Source: Listeria costaricensis (GTDB lineage Bacteria; Bacillota; Bacilli; Lactobacillales; Listeriaceae). Taken from it: DNA of 64,000 bases. Made by a program: the position numbers and the translations under genes. Numbering within the stretch: position 1 is the stretch's first letter; every line of letters starts with the position of its first letter. The notes beneath the pieces were generated by a model. The model was not told the origin of the DNA and did not search any database. It worked only from the letters and a program-made list of their open reading frames with translations. The stretch covers positions 22,804 through 86,803 of the forward strand of contig NZ_FXUT01000025.1 in assembly GCF_900183385.1 (NCBI RefSeq), in the 5' to 3' direction. Of the stretch, positions 27,392 through 36,359 are shown piece by piece.

Positions 27392-28627
27392 TTAAGAACC
27401 GGAAGTTGCCTTCATGTCAAGAATCTTGATGCCTTCGGAAAGGATCAGCTTGCCGTCAACACGTTCCGTGCAGGTAAAGCCGACCTGACCGTTGGTAGCG
27501 TAAAGCTCGTTGAGGCGCTTGATTGTGCGACCGGCTCTATCAGCGATCCAGTAGCAGGAGAAGTCGCCGAATGCGATGGCTCTTGCACCTGCGGCCATTG
27601 TAGGTACCTTCGGAGAGGTGTAGAGCGGATAGCCAAGCAGTCTATCAGGCTCTCCGGCAGTAAGAGCAGGCTGCCATACATAGACGCCGTTCAGATCCTT
27701 GAGCTTTCTGATAGCTGCGACAGTGGCATCATTCATGAGGAACTTCGCCTTGCTGCGATACGGTGCCTTGAGAGAGTACACAAGGCTGATCAGCTCATCG
27801 GCGGTAATTGCCGTAGCGGAAGCTGCGGTTACGCCGGAAGGAGCACCACCAGCGGCAGAAGGAATGAACAGGCCAGTAGGTCTGTCGATAGCCGTCTGGC
27901 CGGTCTGCACAGCACCGTTGATGAAGGCATCTTCTTCAGCTTCACCGAAGGCGCGACCGAATTCCTCAGAGATGTAGCCTTCGATATCAAAGAAGCTGTC
28001 GGAAAGCAGCTCGTCGGACACCTTGATGAGGTCAGTCAGCTTAAAAGCGTCAATGCTGGTCTGCGCGAAGGTCGGATTGCTCTCGGTGTAGGCACCGTTC
28101 TCGGCAGTCCACGCCGCCTGCGTGTGACCATTTGCCACAGGGATCTTGCGCTCGTTCTGTGTGGTAATGACCTTGCAGCCGATAGTACGCATGATATTGT
28201 TTTCGTTGAGCGCCTGAACAAGGGTGTGCTCGAATTCAATCGGAACAAGGTATCCGCCGTTTGCATCGGTTCCTTCCTCAAGTACATCGCGGATTGCGGG
28301 ATTGCCGGGATGACGGATGTTGTCCCAGAAGGCCTTTTTATAGGCTGCAGAAGCTCTGCCGGGCTTATCTTCCGGTTCATCCTTTACACCGGGCTTTCCG
28401 GTGAGCGGAGTAGAAGTCGGTGCGCTCATCATCTTGTCGATCTGCTCCTGACGCTGCAGGCGCTCGATATCCTTGGTGAGGTCGGTGACTTCCTTTTCCA
28501 TCTTGTCGTAGGTTGCAGCATCCTCCGCAGAAACCATGCCGCCGTTCTGAGAGTGGCTATTAAGAAACGCCTTAGCGGCCTCCCATGCCTTCGCTCTCTT
28601 GTCCATGAGTTCCATAATCTGAGTCAT
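27392..28627 (-). CDS. Major capsid protein (HK97 fold)
   Basis: 411 residues. The first 115 residues are a coiled-coil delta domain (scaffold, removed by the protease); the mature HK97-gp5 part begins near VLEEGTDANGGYLVPIEFE (about 125), with KVSDELLSDSFFDIEGY and the A-domain segment YRSKAKFLMNDATVAAIRKLKD. Gene order protease then capsid fits. ATG at 28627 has AAGGAGG upstream. Confidence 0.95.
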   Translation of the reverse strand: MTQIMELMDKRAKAWEAAKAFLNSHSQNGGMVSAEDAATYDKMEKEVTDLTKDIERLQRQEQIDKMMSAPTSTPLTGKPGVKDEPEDKPGRASAAYKKAFWDNIRHPGNPAIRDVLEEGTDANGGYLVPIEFEHTLVQALNENNIMRTIGCKVITTQNERKIPVANGHTQAAWTAENGAYTESNPTFAQTSIDAFKLTDLIKVSDELLSDSFFDIEGYISEEFGRAFGEAEEDAFINGAVQTGQTAIDRPTGLFIPSAAGGAPSGVTAASATAITADELISLVYSLKAPYRSKAKFLMNDATVAAIRKLKDLNGVYVWQPALTAGEPDRLLGYPLYTSPKVPTMAAGARAIAFGDFSCYWIADRAGRTIKRLNELYATNGQVGFTCTERVDGKLILSEGIKILDMKATSGS

Positions 28628-28642
28628 AATAAAAATCCTCCT

Positions 28643-29371
28643 TTAATGTGCGAGAAGCGAAAGGCGCTTCTCAAGATCGGTTACTGGTACCATGTGTTTA
28701 TTTGCTTCCGGCTTTTTCTTGGGAATCAGTCGGGAAAGCAGCGAATCGGTGACGGCCTTGCGGGAGAAAAGCATCTCCGCGTCAGCCGTATCCTCCGGGA
28801 CAGATTTTTCTCCATCCCTGAACAGAATCTCGTCAGCAAAGCCAAGCTTCACGGCTTCCTTGGCGTTCATCCATGTCTCGGCATCCATGAGCTGTGAAAT
28901 CTTGTGACGGGAGAGCCCGGACTTGATTTCGTAGGCATTCATGATGGATTCCTTGACTTCGTTTAACATGTCGATGGCTTTCTGCATTTCCTCGGTATCA
29001 CCGATGGCGATGGTTGCAGGGTTGTGTACCATCATCATGGCCACGGGACTCATGCAGACCTTTGTTCCGGCCATAGCGATAACCGATGCCGCCGAAGCAG
29101 CAAGAGCATCAATCTTGACCGTCACATCATGTGGGTAATCCATCAGCATGTTGTAGATCTGTGCAGCAGCAAAAACATCACCGCCCGGAGAGTTGATCCA
29201 GAGGGTGATGTTTCCATCGCCTGCATGCAGTTCATCACTAAATAGCTTGGGTGTTACTTCGTCGCCGAACCATGTCTCATCGGAAATTTCCCCGTCGAGG
29301 TAGAGCGTTCGGTCGGAGCCAAAGCTGTCCGGCTCCTCGTTTCGCACCCAGTTCCAAAACTTTCTGGTCAT
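28643..29371 (-). CDS. Prohead maturation protease (ClpP-like, S14)
   Basis: 242 residues. ClpP-type fold with the Ser in ALAASAASVIAMAG (about 97) and His in MMMVHNPATIAIGD (about 122), and the sheet segment WINSPGGDVFAAAQIYNML. Cleaves the capsid delta domain during head maturation. Its ATG overlaps the portal stop (ATGA). Confidence 0.94.
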   Translation of the reverse strand: MTRKFWNWVRNEEPDSFGSDRTLYLDGEISDETWFGDEVTPKLFSDELHAGDGNITLWINSPGGDVFAAAQIYNMLMDYPHDVTVKIDALAASAASVIAMAGTKVCMSPVAMMMVHNPATIAIGDTEEMQKAIDMLNEVKESIMNAYEIKSGLSRHKISQLMDAETWMNAKEAVKLGFADEILFRDGEKSVPEDTADAEMLFSRKAVTDSLLSRLIPKKKPEANKHMVPVTDLEKRLSLLAH

Positions 29372-30696
29372 AGTGCCTCCTTCTTTCTGAACCGGGTGCG
29401 CCCGTCTTCGGGTTCCGGTTCGGTTTGTGTTTCCTTCGTTTCATCAGCTTCCTCCTGCGTCTGTGCTGAGGCCGCAAAGATACCCGCGTCCTTAAGCTTG
29501 GTCATATTGCCATTGATCAGGTACAGGTCGCCGCCTTCCTCCTCCGGAATACGGTCGAGGTTTTCAAGCTCCCTGATATCGTTAGCGGACATCCAGCCGT
29601 TCTGACGTCCGACCGCATAACCGTTCATGCGGCTCTGGTAGTCACCTCTGAGAAGCCCGTCCACGTTGAATTTGAAGAAGTAGTCCTTCTTTTCATCCGG
29701 AGAGAGCAGGGCTCTCTGCATGGACTGTTCCCAGCGGCATACCCACGGGTCGAGCGTGTATTTCACGAATTCCAGCGACTGTTGCTCGATATTTGAGAAG
29801 CTCGATTTCTCAAGGTCTCCGATCATGTGAGGCGGGATGCGGAAGATACGTGCGATTTCATTAATCTGGAACTTTCGTGTCTCTAAAAACTGCGCTTGTT
29901 CCGGTGAGATGGAGATAGGCGTATATTTCATGCCTTCCTCCAGCACAGCCACCTTGTTTGCATTAGAGCTGCCGCCGAAAGCAGAGTTCCAGCTTTCTCT
30001 TACACGCTCTGGATCTTTTACCACACCGGGATGCTCCAAGATGCCGCCGGGAGTCGCGCCGTTTGCAAAAAACTTAGCGCCGTATTCTTCACAGGCTATT
30101 GCCATACCGATGGCATTCTTAGCCATTGCAATTGGGCTGTAGCCCACAAGGCCGTCAAAGCCAAGACCGGGAACGTGCAGCACGTCGGACGGCTGGAGTC
30201 TTACACGGCTGCCATTCATCGTGTGCGCCTCATCCTGTGATGTTTGGTATTCGTAATAAAGCTCTCCGTTTTCATCACGGTTGACCGTCATACGATTTGG
30301 CATCAAAGGATAGAGCGCGACTACTTCGCCTTTGCCGTTCCGAATGATCTGCGCGTAGGCGTTTCCCCACAGGAGTAGGTGCGTCATCAATGTTTCCCGG
30401 AATACAAAGGATGTCATTTCCGGATTTGGCTCATCGTGAAGCAGGAAGTATAGCGGGTGATTTTTCGCTTTTTCCTTGCTGCCGCCTTCGCCGTATCGAT
30501 AGAGGTGAATCGGCAGTCCTGCAATCGCCTCGGACAGAATCCTCACGCAGGAGTAGACCGCCGTCATCTGCATGGCGGAGCGCTCCGTTACAGCCTTGCC
30601 GGAGGTCGTGCCGCCGAAGAAGAAGCGGTAGGAACTTCCGGTTGTTGAATTGGTAGGCTTATCTCTTGAACGAAACAGTCCTGAAAATATGCTCAT
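29368..30696 (-). CDS. Portal protein (HK97 family)
   Basis: 442 residues from the ATG at 30696 (GGCAGGTG upstream). MTAVYSCVRILSEAIAGLPIHLY, NPEMTSFVFRETLMTHLLLWGNAYA and FRIPPHMIGDLEKSSFSNIEQQS are standard PF04860 portal stretches. It forms the dodecameric DNA channel. The C-terminal 40 residues are Glu/Thr-rich and poorly conserved. Confidence 0.95.
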   Translation of the reverse strand: MSIFSGLFRSRDKPTNSTTGSSYRFFFGGTTSGKAVTERSAMQMTAVYSCVRILSEAIAGLPIHLYRYGEGGSKEKAKNHPLYFLLHDEPNPEMTSFVFRETLMTHLLLWGNAYAQIIRNGKGEVVALYPLMPNRMTVNRDENGELYYEYQTSQDEAHTMNGSRVRLQPSDVLHVPGLGFDGLVGYSPIAMAKNAIGMAIACEEYGAKFFANGATPGGILEHPGVVKDPERVRESWNSAFGGSSNANKVAVLEEGMKYTPISISPEQAQFLETRKFQINEIARIFRIPPHMIGDLEKSSFSNIEQQSLEFVKYTLDPWVCRWEQSMQRALLSPDEKKDYFFKFNVDGLLRGDYQSRMNGYAVGRQNGWMSANDIRELENLDRIPEEEGGDLYLINGNMTKLKDAGIFAASAQTQEEADETKETQTEPEPEDGRTRFRKKEAL

Positions 30697-30712
30697 ATTG
30701 ATCACCTGCCTT

Positions 30713-32320
30713 TCAGATAAATAAAATGCCTCTGTCGTCATAGACAGAAGCACCGTTGTCATTGCCGCAGCGGATCGCACGGTCAAGCGCCATGATGGTG
30801 GCGATGGCTCCGTCGATCTTCTCTGTAGATTTTTCCTTGTCAGCCTTGATATTTCCGGCTGGGTCAGTACGGATGAAGATGTTATCCATATTCCAGCGGA
30901 GAACAGGATGACCGCCGTGGGCGAGCTTTTGCTCAAGTGTCAGCTTCATGAGCTCCTTTGTGGGCGGGCTCATATCCTTAAAGCCCTGTCCGAAGGGCAC
31001 GACAGTAAAGCCCATGTTCTCCAAGTTCTGAACCATCTGGACTGCTCCCCAGCGGTCGAATGCAATCTCGCGGATATTGAAGCGCTCGCCGAGGCGTTCG
31101 ATGAATTTCTCGATATAACCATAATGGATGACGTTGCCTTCGGTCGTCTGCAGCACGCCTTCCTTCTCCCAAGTATCGTAGGGCACATGATCGCGTCTCA
31201 CGCGAAGATCCAGCGTATCCTCTGGCACCCAGAAGTATGGGAGGATCACATACTTGTCGTCTTCATCCCGTGGCGGGAATACCAGCACAAAAGATGTAAT
31301 ATCCGTAGTGGAGGACAGGTCAAGACCGCCATAGCAGACACGTCCTTCGAGGTCATCCTCATTGACCGGAAAGGCGCAGGCGTCCCATTTATCCATTGGC
31401 ATCCAGCGTACAGCCTGCTTTACCCATTGATTAAGGCGCAGCTGCCTGAAGGAATTCTCTTCACCGGGGTTTTGCTTTGCCGATTCGCAGGCCGCTTCTA
31501 CCTTGTCAATGCCGACCGTGATACCGAGAGAGGGATTTGCCTTTTTCCACACCTCCGGATCAGTCCAGTCCTCATCAGGTTCCGCGCCGTAAATGACCGG
31601 ATAAAAGGTTGGATCGACCTTCCTGCCGTCGAGGATGTCCTGCGCTTTCTGGTGGACTTCATAGCAGATGGTGTTTGTGTCATTCCCTGCAGTGGTAATC
31701 AGGAAATACAGTGGCTGCATTCTGGCATCACCGGAGCCCTTTGTCATTACATCAAAGAGTTTCCGGTTTGGCTGGGTGTGCAGCTCATCAAATACCACGC
31801 CGTGGATATTAAAGCCGTGCTTACTGTAGGCCTCAGCGGAGAGCACCTGATAGAAGCTGTTGGTAGGCTCATAGATGATCCGTTTCTGGGAGGCCAGTAT
31901 TTTGACGCGCCGATTAAGCGCCGGGCACATCCTTACCATATCCGCAGCAACATCAAAAACGATGGTGGCCTGCTGTCTATCGGCAGCGCAGCCGTAGACT
32001 TCGGCGCGTTCCTCACCGTCACCGCAGCAAAGGAGCAGGGCGACAGCGGCAGCCAGCTCTGACTTTCCCATCTTCTTCGGAATTTCGATGTAGGCCGTAT
32101 TGAACTGACGGTAACCGTTCGGCTTCAGGACACCGAACAGGTCGCGGATGATTCGTTCCTGCCAGTCGATGAGCTCGAAGGGTTTTCCTGCCCATGTGCC
32201 TTTGGTGTGGGTGAGCTGCTCGATGAACATCACAGCGAAGTCCGCCATCTGCTTGCTGTAGTGAGAAGTCTCTGCCATGAAGCGGGTCGGCTTATAGTTT
32301 TTCAGTTTTCGCATTGGCAC
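30713..32320 (-). CDS. Terminase large subunit
   Basis: 535 residues; DNA packaging motor. ATPase domain with Walker A-like IPKKMGKSE (about 80-88) and Walker B VVFDELH (about 175), nuclease domain opening with GGLDLSSTTDITSF (about 325). The GTG at 32320 is the better start, 8-10 bases from AGGAGG; the ATG at 32314 is 6 bases further. Sits before the portal; the small subunit gene is about 3.3 kb away, separated by a methyltransferase and accessory genes, an unusual gap. Confidence 0.95.
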   Translation of the reverse strand: MPMRKLKNYKPTRFMAETSHYSKQMADFAVMFIEQLTHTKGTWAGKPFELIDWQERIIRDLFGVLKPNGYRQFNTAYIEIPKKMGKSELAAAVALLLCCGDGEERAEVYGCAADRQQATIVFDVAADMVRMCPALNRRVKILASQKRIIYEPTNSFYQVLSAEAYSKHGFNIHGVVFDELHTQPNRKLFDVMTKGSGDARMQPLYFLITTAGNDTNTICYEVHQKAQDILDGRKVDPTFYPVIYGAEPDEDWTDPEVWKKANPSLGITVGIDKVEAACESAKQNPGEENSFRQLRLNQWVKQAVRWMPMDKWDACAFPVNEDDLEGRVCYGGLDLSSTTDITSFVLVFPPRDEDDKYVILPYFWVPEDTLDLRVRRDHVPYDTWEKEGVLQTTEGNVIHYGYIEKFIERLGERFNIREIAFDRWGAVQMVQNLENMGFTVVPFGQGFKDMSPPTKELMKLTLEQKLAHGGHPVLRWNMDNIFIRTDPAGNIKADKEKSTEKIDGAIATIMALDRAIRCGNDNGASVYDDRGILFI

Positions 32321-32388
32321 GGTGGCCGCCTCCTTTCAGGGCAAAATAAAAGACCGCCATAGCGATCCGGTATCAGTACGAGAGAAAG

Positions 32389-32431
32389 AGCCTTCTGGCT
32401 CAGTCTCCCGGAATATTCATATTCGGGGGTT
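32389..32431. other. Hairpin cluster between terminase and upstream gene
   Basis: In the short gap before the terminase gene there are two clear hairpins: gagcc/ggctc (32389-32404) followed on the minus strand by T-rich bases, and a 22-base near-palindrome (cccggaatat..atattcgggg, 32410-32431). They may attenuate transcription into the packaging genes. Confidence 0.5.
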
Positions 32432-32436
32432 AATGC

Positions 32437-32685
32437 TTAGTTGTGGTTCTCCAGCAGGATGCAAAGCGCCATCTCTGCTTCTTTGCAGGTGGGATGAATG
32501 TCCCAGCCTCTGTCGTAGTTGCAAACGGTCTCGCCGTCAATCTTGATCATGAGCTTGCTGATCCTGCCGCAGTTGATGCCGTAGGTCTCGCTTGGCTCGG
32601 CGTAGTGCTTTACCCAGTAGTGACATTTGGTATATTTTTTCTTGTCCTTGGCATCCGGAATGCCGATAACTCCTTCGCTCCACAT
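32437..32685 (-). CDS. Small conserved phage protein (DUF7678-like)
   Basis: 82 residues with KKYTKCHYWVKHYAEPSETYGINCGRISKLMI and a pattern of conserved Trp/Tyr/Cys. Seen in Clostridia phages near DUF4314 genes; function unknown. Part of the minus-strand accessory block between methyltransferase and terminase. Confidence 0.75.
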   Translation of the reverse strand: MWSEGVIGIPDAKDKKKYTKCHYWVKHYAEPSETYGINCGRISKLMIKIDGETVCNYDRGWDIHPTCKEAEMALCILLENHN

Positions 32686-32689
32686 TTCC

Positions 32690-33055
32690 TTACGCCTCCT
32701 TTACCGTCATCTTGAAGGCCGGGATGAGGGCGTGCTCGTCGCTTCCGAAGTGGATGTAGCGCTCCTTGACCTTTACAATTCCGTCCAGCGTGCAGCCGAG
32801 CTCCTCAAACTTTGCAATGGTCTCGATGAGGCTTGAGAAGGTGGAGCTGATGGTGAATTCCTTTACTCCGAGCTTCCGGCAATCTGCAAGGATCGCTTCG
32901 ATGTCGTAATCCCAGATGACTTCGGCGAAGTTCGGCAGGTCGTTTCCGGCTTCCCTGCTGTAAAGGTAGGCCTGTCCCAGCGTCCAATGGCATCCGATCT
33001 CTTCCCAGCGCATTCCGGGCTTTGCGTTTTCTATGGCTTCAATTGTGTACTTCAT
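32690..33055 (-). CDS. Conserved phage protein of unknown function
   Basis: 121 residues from the ATG at 33055, which has AAGGAGG 8 bases upstream. Alpha/beta composition (GQAYLYSREAGNDLPNFAEVIWDYDIEAIL, ISSTFSSLIETIAKFEELGC). No catalytic motif seen. A promoter-like repeat (copy B) lies 37 bases before the start, so this probably opens a transcription unit that includes the 82-residue protein. Confidence 0.78.
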   Translation of the reverse strand: MKYTIEAIENAKPGMRWEEIGCHWTLGQAYLYSREAGNDLPNFAEVIWDYDIEAILADCRKLGVKEFTISSTFSSLIETIAKFEELGCTLDGIVKVKERYIHFGSDEHALIPAFKMTVKEA

Positions 33056-33091
33056 GGTGGTTTCCTCCTTGTGTTGTGTTCCTTTTGGTAT

Positions 33092-33126
33092 GTACATATA
33101 TCACTCTGAACGCCTGTAATAGCAAG
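33092..33126 (-). promoter_or_regulatory. Promoter-like dispersed repeat, copy B
   Basis: TTGCTA, 21 bases, TATGTA on the minus strand with CAGAGTGATA just before the TATA part. Same layout as copies at 13741-13775 and 34301-34335. Confidence 0.6.
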
Positions 33127-33186
33127 CTATTTATCGAAATATATGTGACAATCCTGCGGGAACATTTGAGGCCTAAATTGTGTAGT

Positions 33187-33363
33187 TTATGCCTCGCCGG
33201 TCAGAATGAATTTGACGTATTCAGACCGGTGATCTTCAAGGTATAAAACCAGCTCGTAGAAGTCCCGTTCATAGGCCATTCGCTGCACCGTGTTCACATC
33301 GAACATATTGGTAAGGCCGGTGTCCCGGATGGCAAGGATCTGCTCTTTTACTCTTTCATCCAT
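33187..33363 (-). CDS. DUF5049 family small protein
   Basis: 58 residues beginning MDERVKEQILAIRDTGLTNMFD, the usual DUF5049 pattern. ATG at 33363 follows GGTGG and overlaps the stop of the preceding gene. Function unknown. Confidence 0.85.
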   Translation of the reverse strand: MDERVKEQILAIRDTGLTNMFDVNTVQRMAYERDFYELVLYLEDHRSEYVKFILTGEA

Positions 33364-33364
33364 A

Positions 33365-33589
33365 TCAGTCCACCACCTTCCGCACACGGTCGATGCCGTA
33401 GATGACATTCAGACCGGAGCCGTTGTCCCAGTTCACCATGAGGCTGCCGGTATCGTCGACTCCCGTAACGGTTCCCTTGATGCCGATGGGCGGAGCCTGC
33501 ACATCGTCCATCTGTAGAAGCTCCACGCGAGTGCCTGCCGGGTAGCGGGAGCGGAGCGCTTCAAGCTGCTCTTTTGTGATCATTCGCAT
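33365..33589 (-). CDS. DUF4314 family small protein
   Basis: 74 residues; ITKEQLEALRSRYPAGTRVELL and GTVTGVDDTGSLMVNWDNGS are characteristic of DUF4314, an SH3-like small phage protein. ATG at 33589 follows GGAGGTGG. Function unknown. Confidence 0.87.
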   Translation of the reverse strand: MRMITKEQLEALRSRYPAGTRVELLQMDDVQAPPIGIKGTVTGVDDTGSLMVNWDNGSGLNVIYGIDRVRKVVD

Positions 33590-34248
33590 GCTGCCACCTC
33601 CTTTTCCGGTGCGCCGTTCTTCCAGCTGGAGTTGCCGGAGAGGTTCTTAAGGAGAATCTTGCGCTCTGCTTTATACTCGTTTCCGATGAAGCCAAGCCGC
33701 AGGAGAAAGCAGCGGAATGCGTACTTCTCGTTGTTGACTTCCTTCTCGGTGGCGCTGATGCGCTTCAAATCCCGGCTCATTTTGCCAAGGGCTGCAATGA
33801 AGTGGGTGTAGGCCTTGACCTCTTCCGGCTCCGGCATCTCAGTAAACCAAGGGAAGCTGACCGTATCCTCTGTGACCTCGATGCCAAGGTCGTCAATGCC
33901 GAGTGCCTTTTTGATGAGGCTTTCCTTGGCTGTGAGGAGGTTGGTGAGGTTTCCGACCGCCACCTTGTCGAGCGGGAGGCTGACTGTAAGGCCAGTGGCT
34001 TCATCGTCGCTTTCGACCTCTTCGGTATCCTCCGGTGTGAAGCCATCCGCGATCAGGTTGTGGATGATGCGTTCCAGCTTGTCTGCGTCCTCGCAGGTTA
34101 CGCCGCCTTCTTTGTCGACCGTGATGTCGCCGATCTTGTAAGCGCAGGTCGGCATACGCATGTAGATCGCCTTGTCGCCGGTGAGGTTTTCAATGGCTGC
34201 GACTAATGCTTTTCTGTCGTTTCCGGTTACGTTGTAATTTGCTTTCAT
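33580..34248 (-). CDS. Phage accessory protein, often labelled virulence-related
   Basis: 222 residues. MKANYNVTGNDRKALVAAIENLTGDKAIYMRMPTCAY is a well-conserved start in Clostridia phages; the C-terminal half (VNNEKYAFRCFLLRLGFIGNEYKAERKILLKNLSGNSSW) is also conserved. The function is unknown despite the common name. ATG at 34248 follows AAGGAGG; a promoter-like repeat (copy C) lies 53 bases upstream. Confidence 0.83.
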   Translation of the reverse strand: MKANYNVTGNDRKALVAAIENLTGDKAIYMRMPTCAYKIGDITVDKEGGVTCEDADKLERIIHNLIADGFTPEDTEEVESDDEATGLTVSLPLDKVAVGNLTNLLTAKESLIKKALGIDDLGIEVTEDTVSFPWFTEMPEPEEVKAYTHFIAALGKMSRDLKRISATEKEVNNEKYAFRCFLLRLGFIGNEYKAERKILLKNLSGNSSWKNGAPEKEVAACE

Positions 34249-34300
34249 GAGTGTGTTCCTCCTTTGTGAGATTAAGTTTTTTTGCTGTGCCTTTCGGCAT

Positions 34301-34335
34301 GTATATACATCACTCTGAAAGCCTTATTTATCAAG
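34301..34335 (-). promoter_or_regulatory. Promoter-like dispersed repeat, copy C
   Basis: TTGATA, 21 bases, TATATA on the minus strand, core CAGAGTGATG. Best-preserved of the three copies. Confidence 0.62.
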
Positions 34336-34394
34336 CGATTTCCGACATTTTCTGAGGTAGAAAATCGCCGAAGAATCTGGACAGAAATTGTGTA

Positions 34395-35660
34395 TTATAC
34401 ACTCGCCGTCGGAGAGGTCTCGACTTCCTTTGCCAGAGCGGAATAGAGGAGCTTTTCGCCGTTCCTTATTACATACACATTTTCCTCATCGCCGGTATCC
34501 TCCACGTAACGGCGAAGGATGACAGAGGCGTATTTCGGATCGAGTTCCATCATGTAGCAGATACGGTTTAACTGCTCACAGGCCATCAGCGTGGAACCGG
34601 AGCCGCCGAAGGTATCAATAACTACAGAATTCTCCTGAGAGGAGTTCTGGATGGGATAGCCCAGAAGATCCAGCGGCTTGCTGGTCGGGTGATCCTTATT
34701 GCGCTTTGGCTTATCGTAGTTCCAGATGGTGGTCTGCTTGCGGTCGGAATACCACGGGTGCTTGCCGTTTTGCAAAAAGCCGTAGAGCACAGGCTCATGT
34801 TGCCATTGATAATCGGAGCGACCGAGCACGAGGCTGTTCTTTACCCAGATACACACACCGGCGAGGTGAAAGCCTGCGTCAATGAATGCCTTTCGGAACG
34901 TGAGCCCTTCGGTATCCGCATGGAAGCAGTAAGCGGCTCCGCCTTTTTCGAGGTGGTCAGCCATGTTCTTAAAAGCTGCCAGCAGGAACTTGTAAAATTC
35001 CTCGCCCTTGAGAGAGTCGTTCTGGATCGTAAGGCCGTCCGAGGCTTTGAAAGATACGCCGTAGGGCGGATCGGTCAGGACGAGGTTTGCTTTCTTGCCG
35101 TCCATGAGCTTTTCCACATCTTCCGGCGAGGTGGCATCGCCACACATAACACGATGCCTGCCGACTGCCCAGATGTCGCCGGGCTCCACGAAGGAAGCTT
35201 TCTCAAGGGCAGCGGTGAGGTCAAAGTCATCATCGGCGATGTCCTTTTCATTCCCAGTACCGAGCAGCTTATCCAGTTCACCGGCATCAAAGCCGAGGAG
35301 AGATAGGTCAAAGGACTGATCCTGCAGGTCAGATAATTCGACCGACAGCATTTCCTCATCCCAGCCTGCGTTAAGCGCCAGCTGATTGTCCGCAAGGATA
35401 TATGCACGCTTTTGTGCTTCCGTCAGGTTCTCGGCAAAGACGCAGGGCACGGTTTCATATCCTTCCTCGCGGGCAGCCGTAACGCGACCGTGGCCGACGA
35501 GGATGTTATAATCTGCGTCAATGACCGCAGGACTCACAAAGCCGAACTCCCTTAGAGAAGCGCGGAGCTGTGCGATCTGTTCTTTACTATGCGTCCGGGC
35601 ATTCCGGGCATAGGGCACCAGTTTATCAATAGGTACCTGTTCCAATTTCTGCGTGTTCAT
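34395..35660 (-). CDS. ParB-domain fused DNA methyltransferase
   Basis: 421 residues. The N-terminal ParB/sulfiredoxin-like domain (about 8-100: PIDKLVPYARNARTHS, ILVGHGRVTAARE) is followed by an N4/N6 amino-methyltransferase of the beta class: catalytic DPPY in LTDPPYGVSF (about 195-204) and SAM motif DTFGGSGSTLMACE near the C-terminus. It methylates adenine or cytosine in DNA; no cognate endonuclease is next to it, so it probably protects phage DNA or marks the packaging region. It sits next to the small terminase gene, a common arrangement in Clostridia phages. Confidence 0.92.
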   Translation of the reverse strand: MNTQKLEQVPIDKLVPYARNARTHSKEQIAQLRASLREFGFVSPAVIDADYNILVGHGRVTAAREEGYETVPCVFAENLTEAQKRAYILADNQLALNAGWDEEMLSVELSDLQDQSFDLSLLGFDAGELDKLLGTGNEKDIADDDFDLTAALEKASFVEPGDIWAVGRHRVMCGDATSPEDVEKLMDGKKANLVLTDPPYGVSFKASDGLTIQNDSLKGEEFYKFLLAAFKNMADHLEKGGAAYCFHADTEGLTFRKAFIDAGFHLAGVCIWVKNSLVLGRSDYQWQHEPVLYGFLQNGKHPWYSDRKQTTIWNYDKPKRNKDHPTSKPLDLLGYPIQNSSQENSVVIDTFGGSGSTLMACEQLNRICYMMELDPKYASVILRRYVEDTGDEENVYVIRNGEKLLYSALAKEVETSPTASV

Positions 35661-36242
35661 TTACATATTCCTCCTGCTTCGAAGCAGCTGCTCCATCACG
35701 CTGTCCTGCGGGTTGCCCTCAAAGGGCTCGGTGCAGTTTTGCTTCACAATGTCATAAATCTCGTACCAGAGCAGGTTGGCCTGCTTCTGAAAGTTCATTA
35801 AAAGCTGTGTGAAAGGGCTCGCAATGGCAGCACCGGTGGTCGGGTGCTTTCCGAGCATGCCGTATTTGCTGACCGCTTCGGAGCACTGAATGTACCGGGC
35901 AAAGGCCTCAGAATAGCTTTCGAGCAGGCGCTTGTTTACCAGCCTCTCGCAGCCACGTTCCTTGAGCCACAGCCATGTTTCCTTATAGATTTCATCTGCG
36001 CCGAGGGGCTTGCCGTCCTTCTGCAGAGCAGAGAGGTAATCGTCCGGACTTGGCATATCCATGCCTTCCAGCTCTACGCCGTCACCGATGTCGTCAACAT
36101 CGAAGTCGGTCATGTTTTCGGTGAAGTCAGGCAGCTCCATGCGCTTTGCAGGTGCGCCTTTCATAATTTTGTCGGCGAGGGCGTCCGGCTTGGAGCCAGC
36201 TTTGACACGCCGCCCGCCGCGATAGGTTCCGTCTTTCGCCAT
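35661..36242 (-). CDS. Terminase small subunit (P27 family)
   Basis: 193 residues from the ATG at 36242 (AKDGTYRGGRRVKAGSKPDALADKI), with GGAAGTG 6 bases upstream; longer starts lack a site. The helix-rich second half (LVNKRLLESYSEAFARYIQCSEAVSKYGMLGKHP..GAAIASPF) is the P27 family core. It recognises the packaging site and recruits the large subunit. The stop abuts the methyltransferase start. Confidence 0.9.
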   Translation of the reverse strand: MAKDGTYRGGRRVKAGSKPDALADKIMKGAPAKRMELPDFTENMTDFDVDDIGDGVELEGMDMPSPDDYLSALQKDGKPLGADEIYKETWLWLKERGCERLVNKRLLESYSEAFARYIQCSEAVSKYGMLGKHPTTGAAIASPFTQLLMNFQKQANLLWYEIYDIVKQNCTEPFEGNPQDSVMEQLLRSRRNM

Positions 36243-36359
36243 GTCGATCACTTCCATTTCTGTGGTGCAGGGTTTAATACCCTGTTTGAATTGCAATTTT
36301 TGCGTAAAAGACCCCGCGCCGTTTTCCGGGAAAACAGGTCGTAGAGATTCCACCCGCCC

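Noticed and set aside
30908..32062. 384-codon open frame on the plus strand
   Set aside because: Antisense of the large terminase gene, whose motifs are clear; no start signal.
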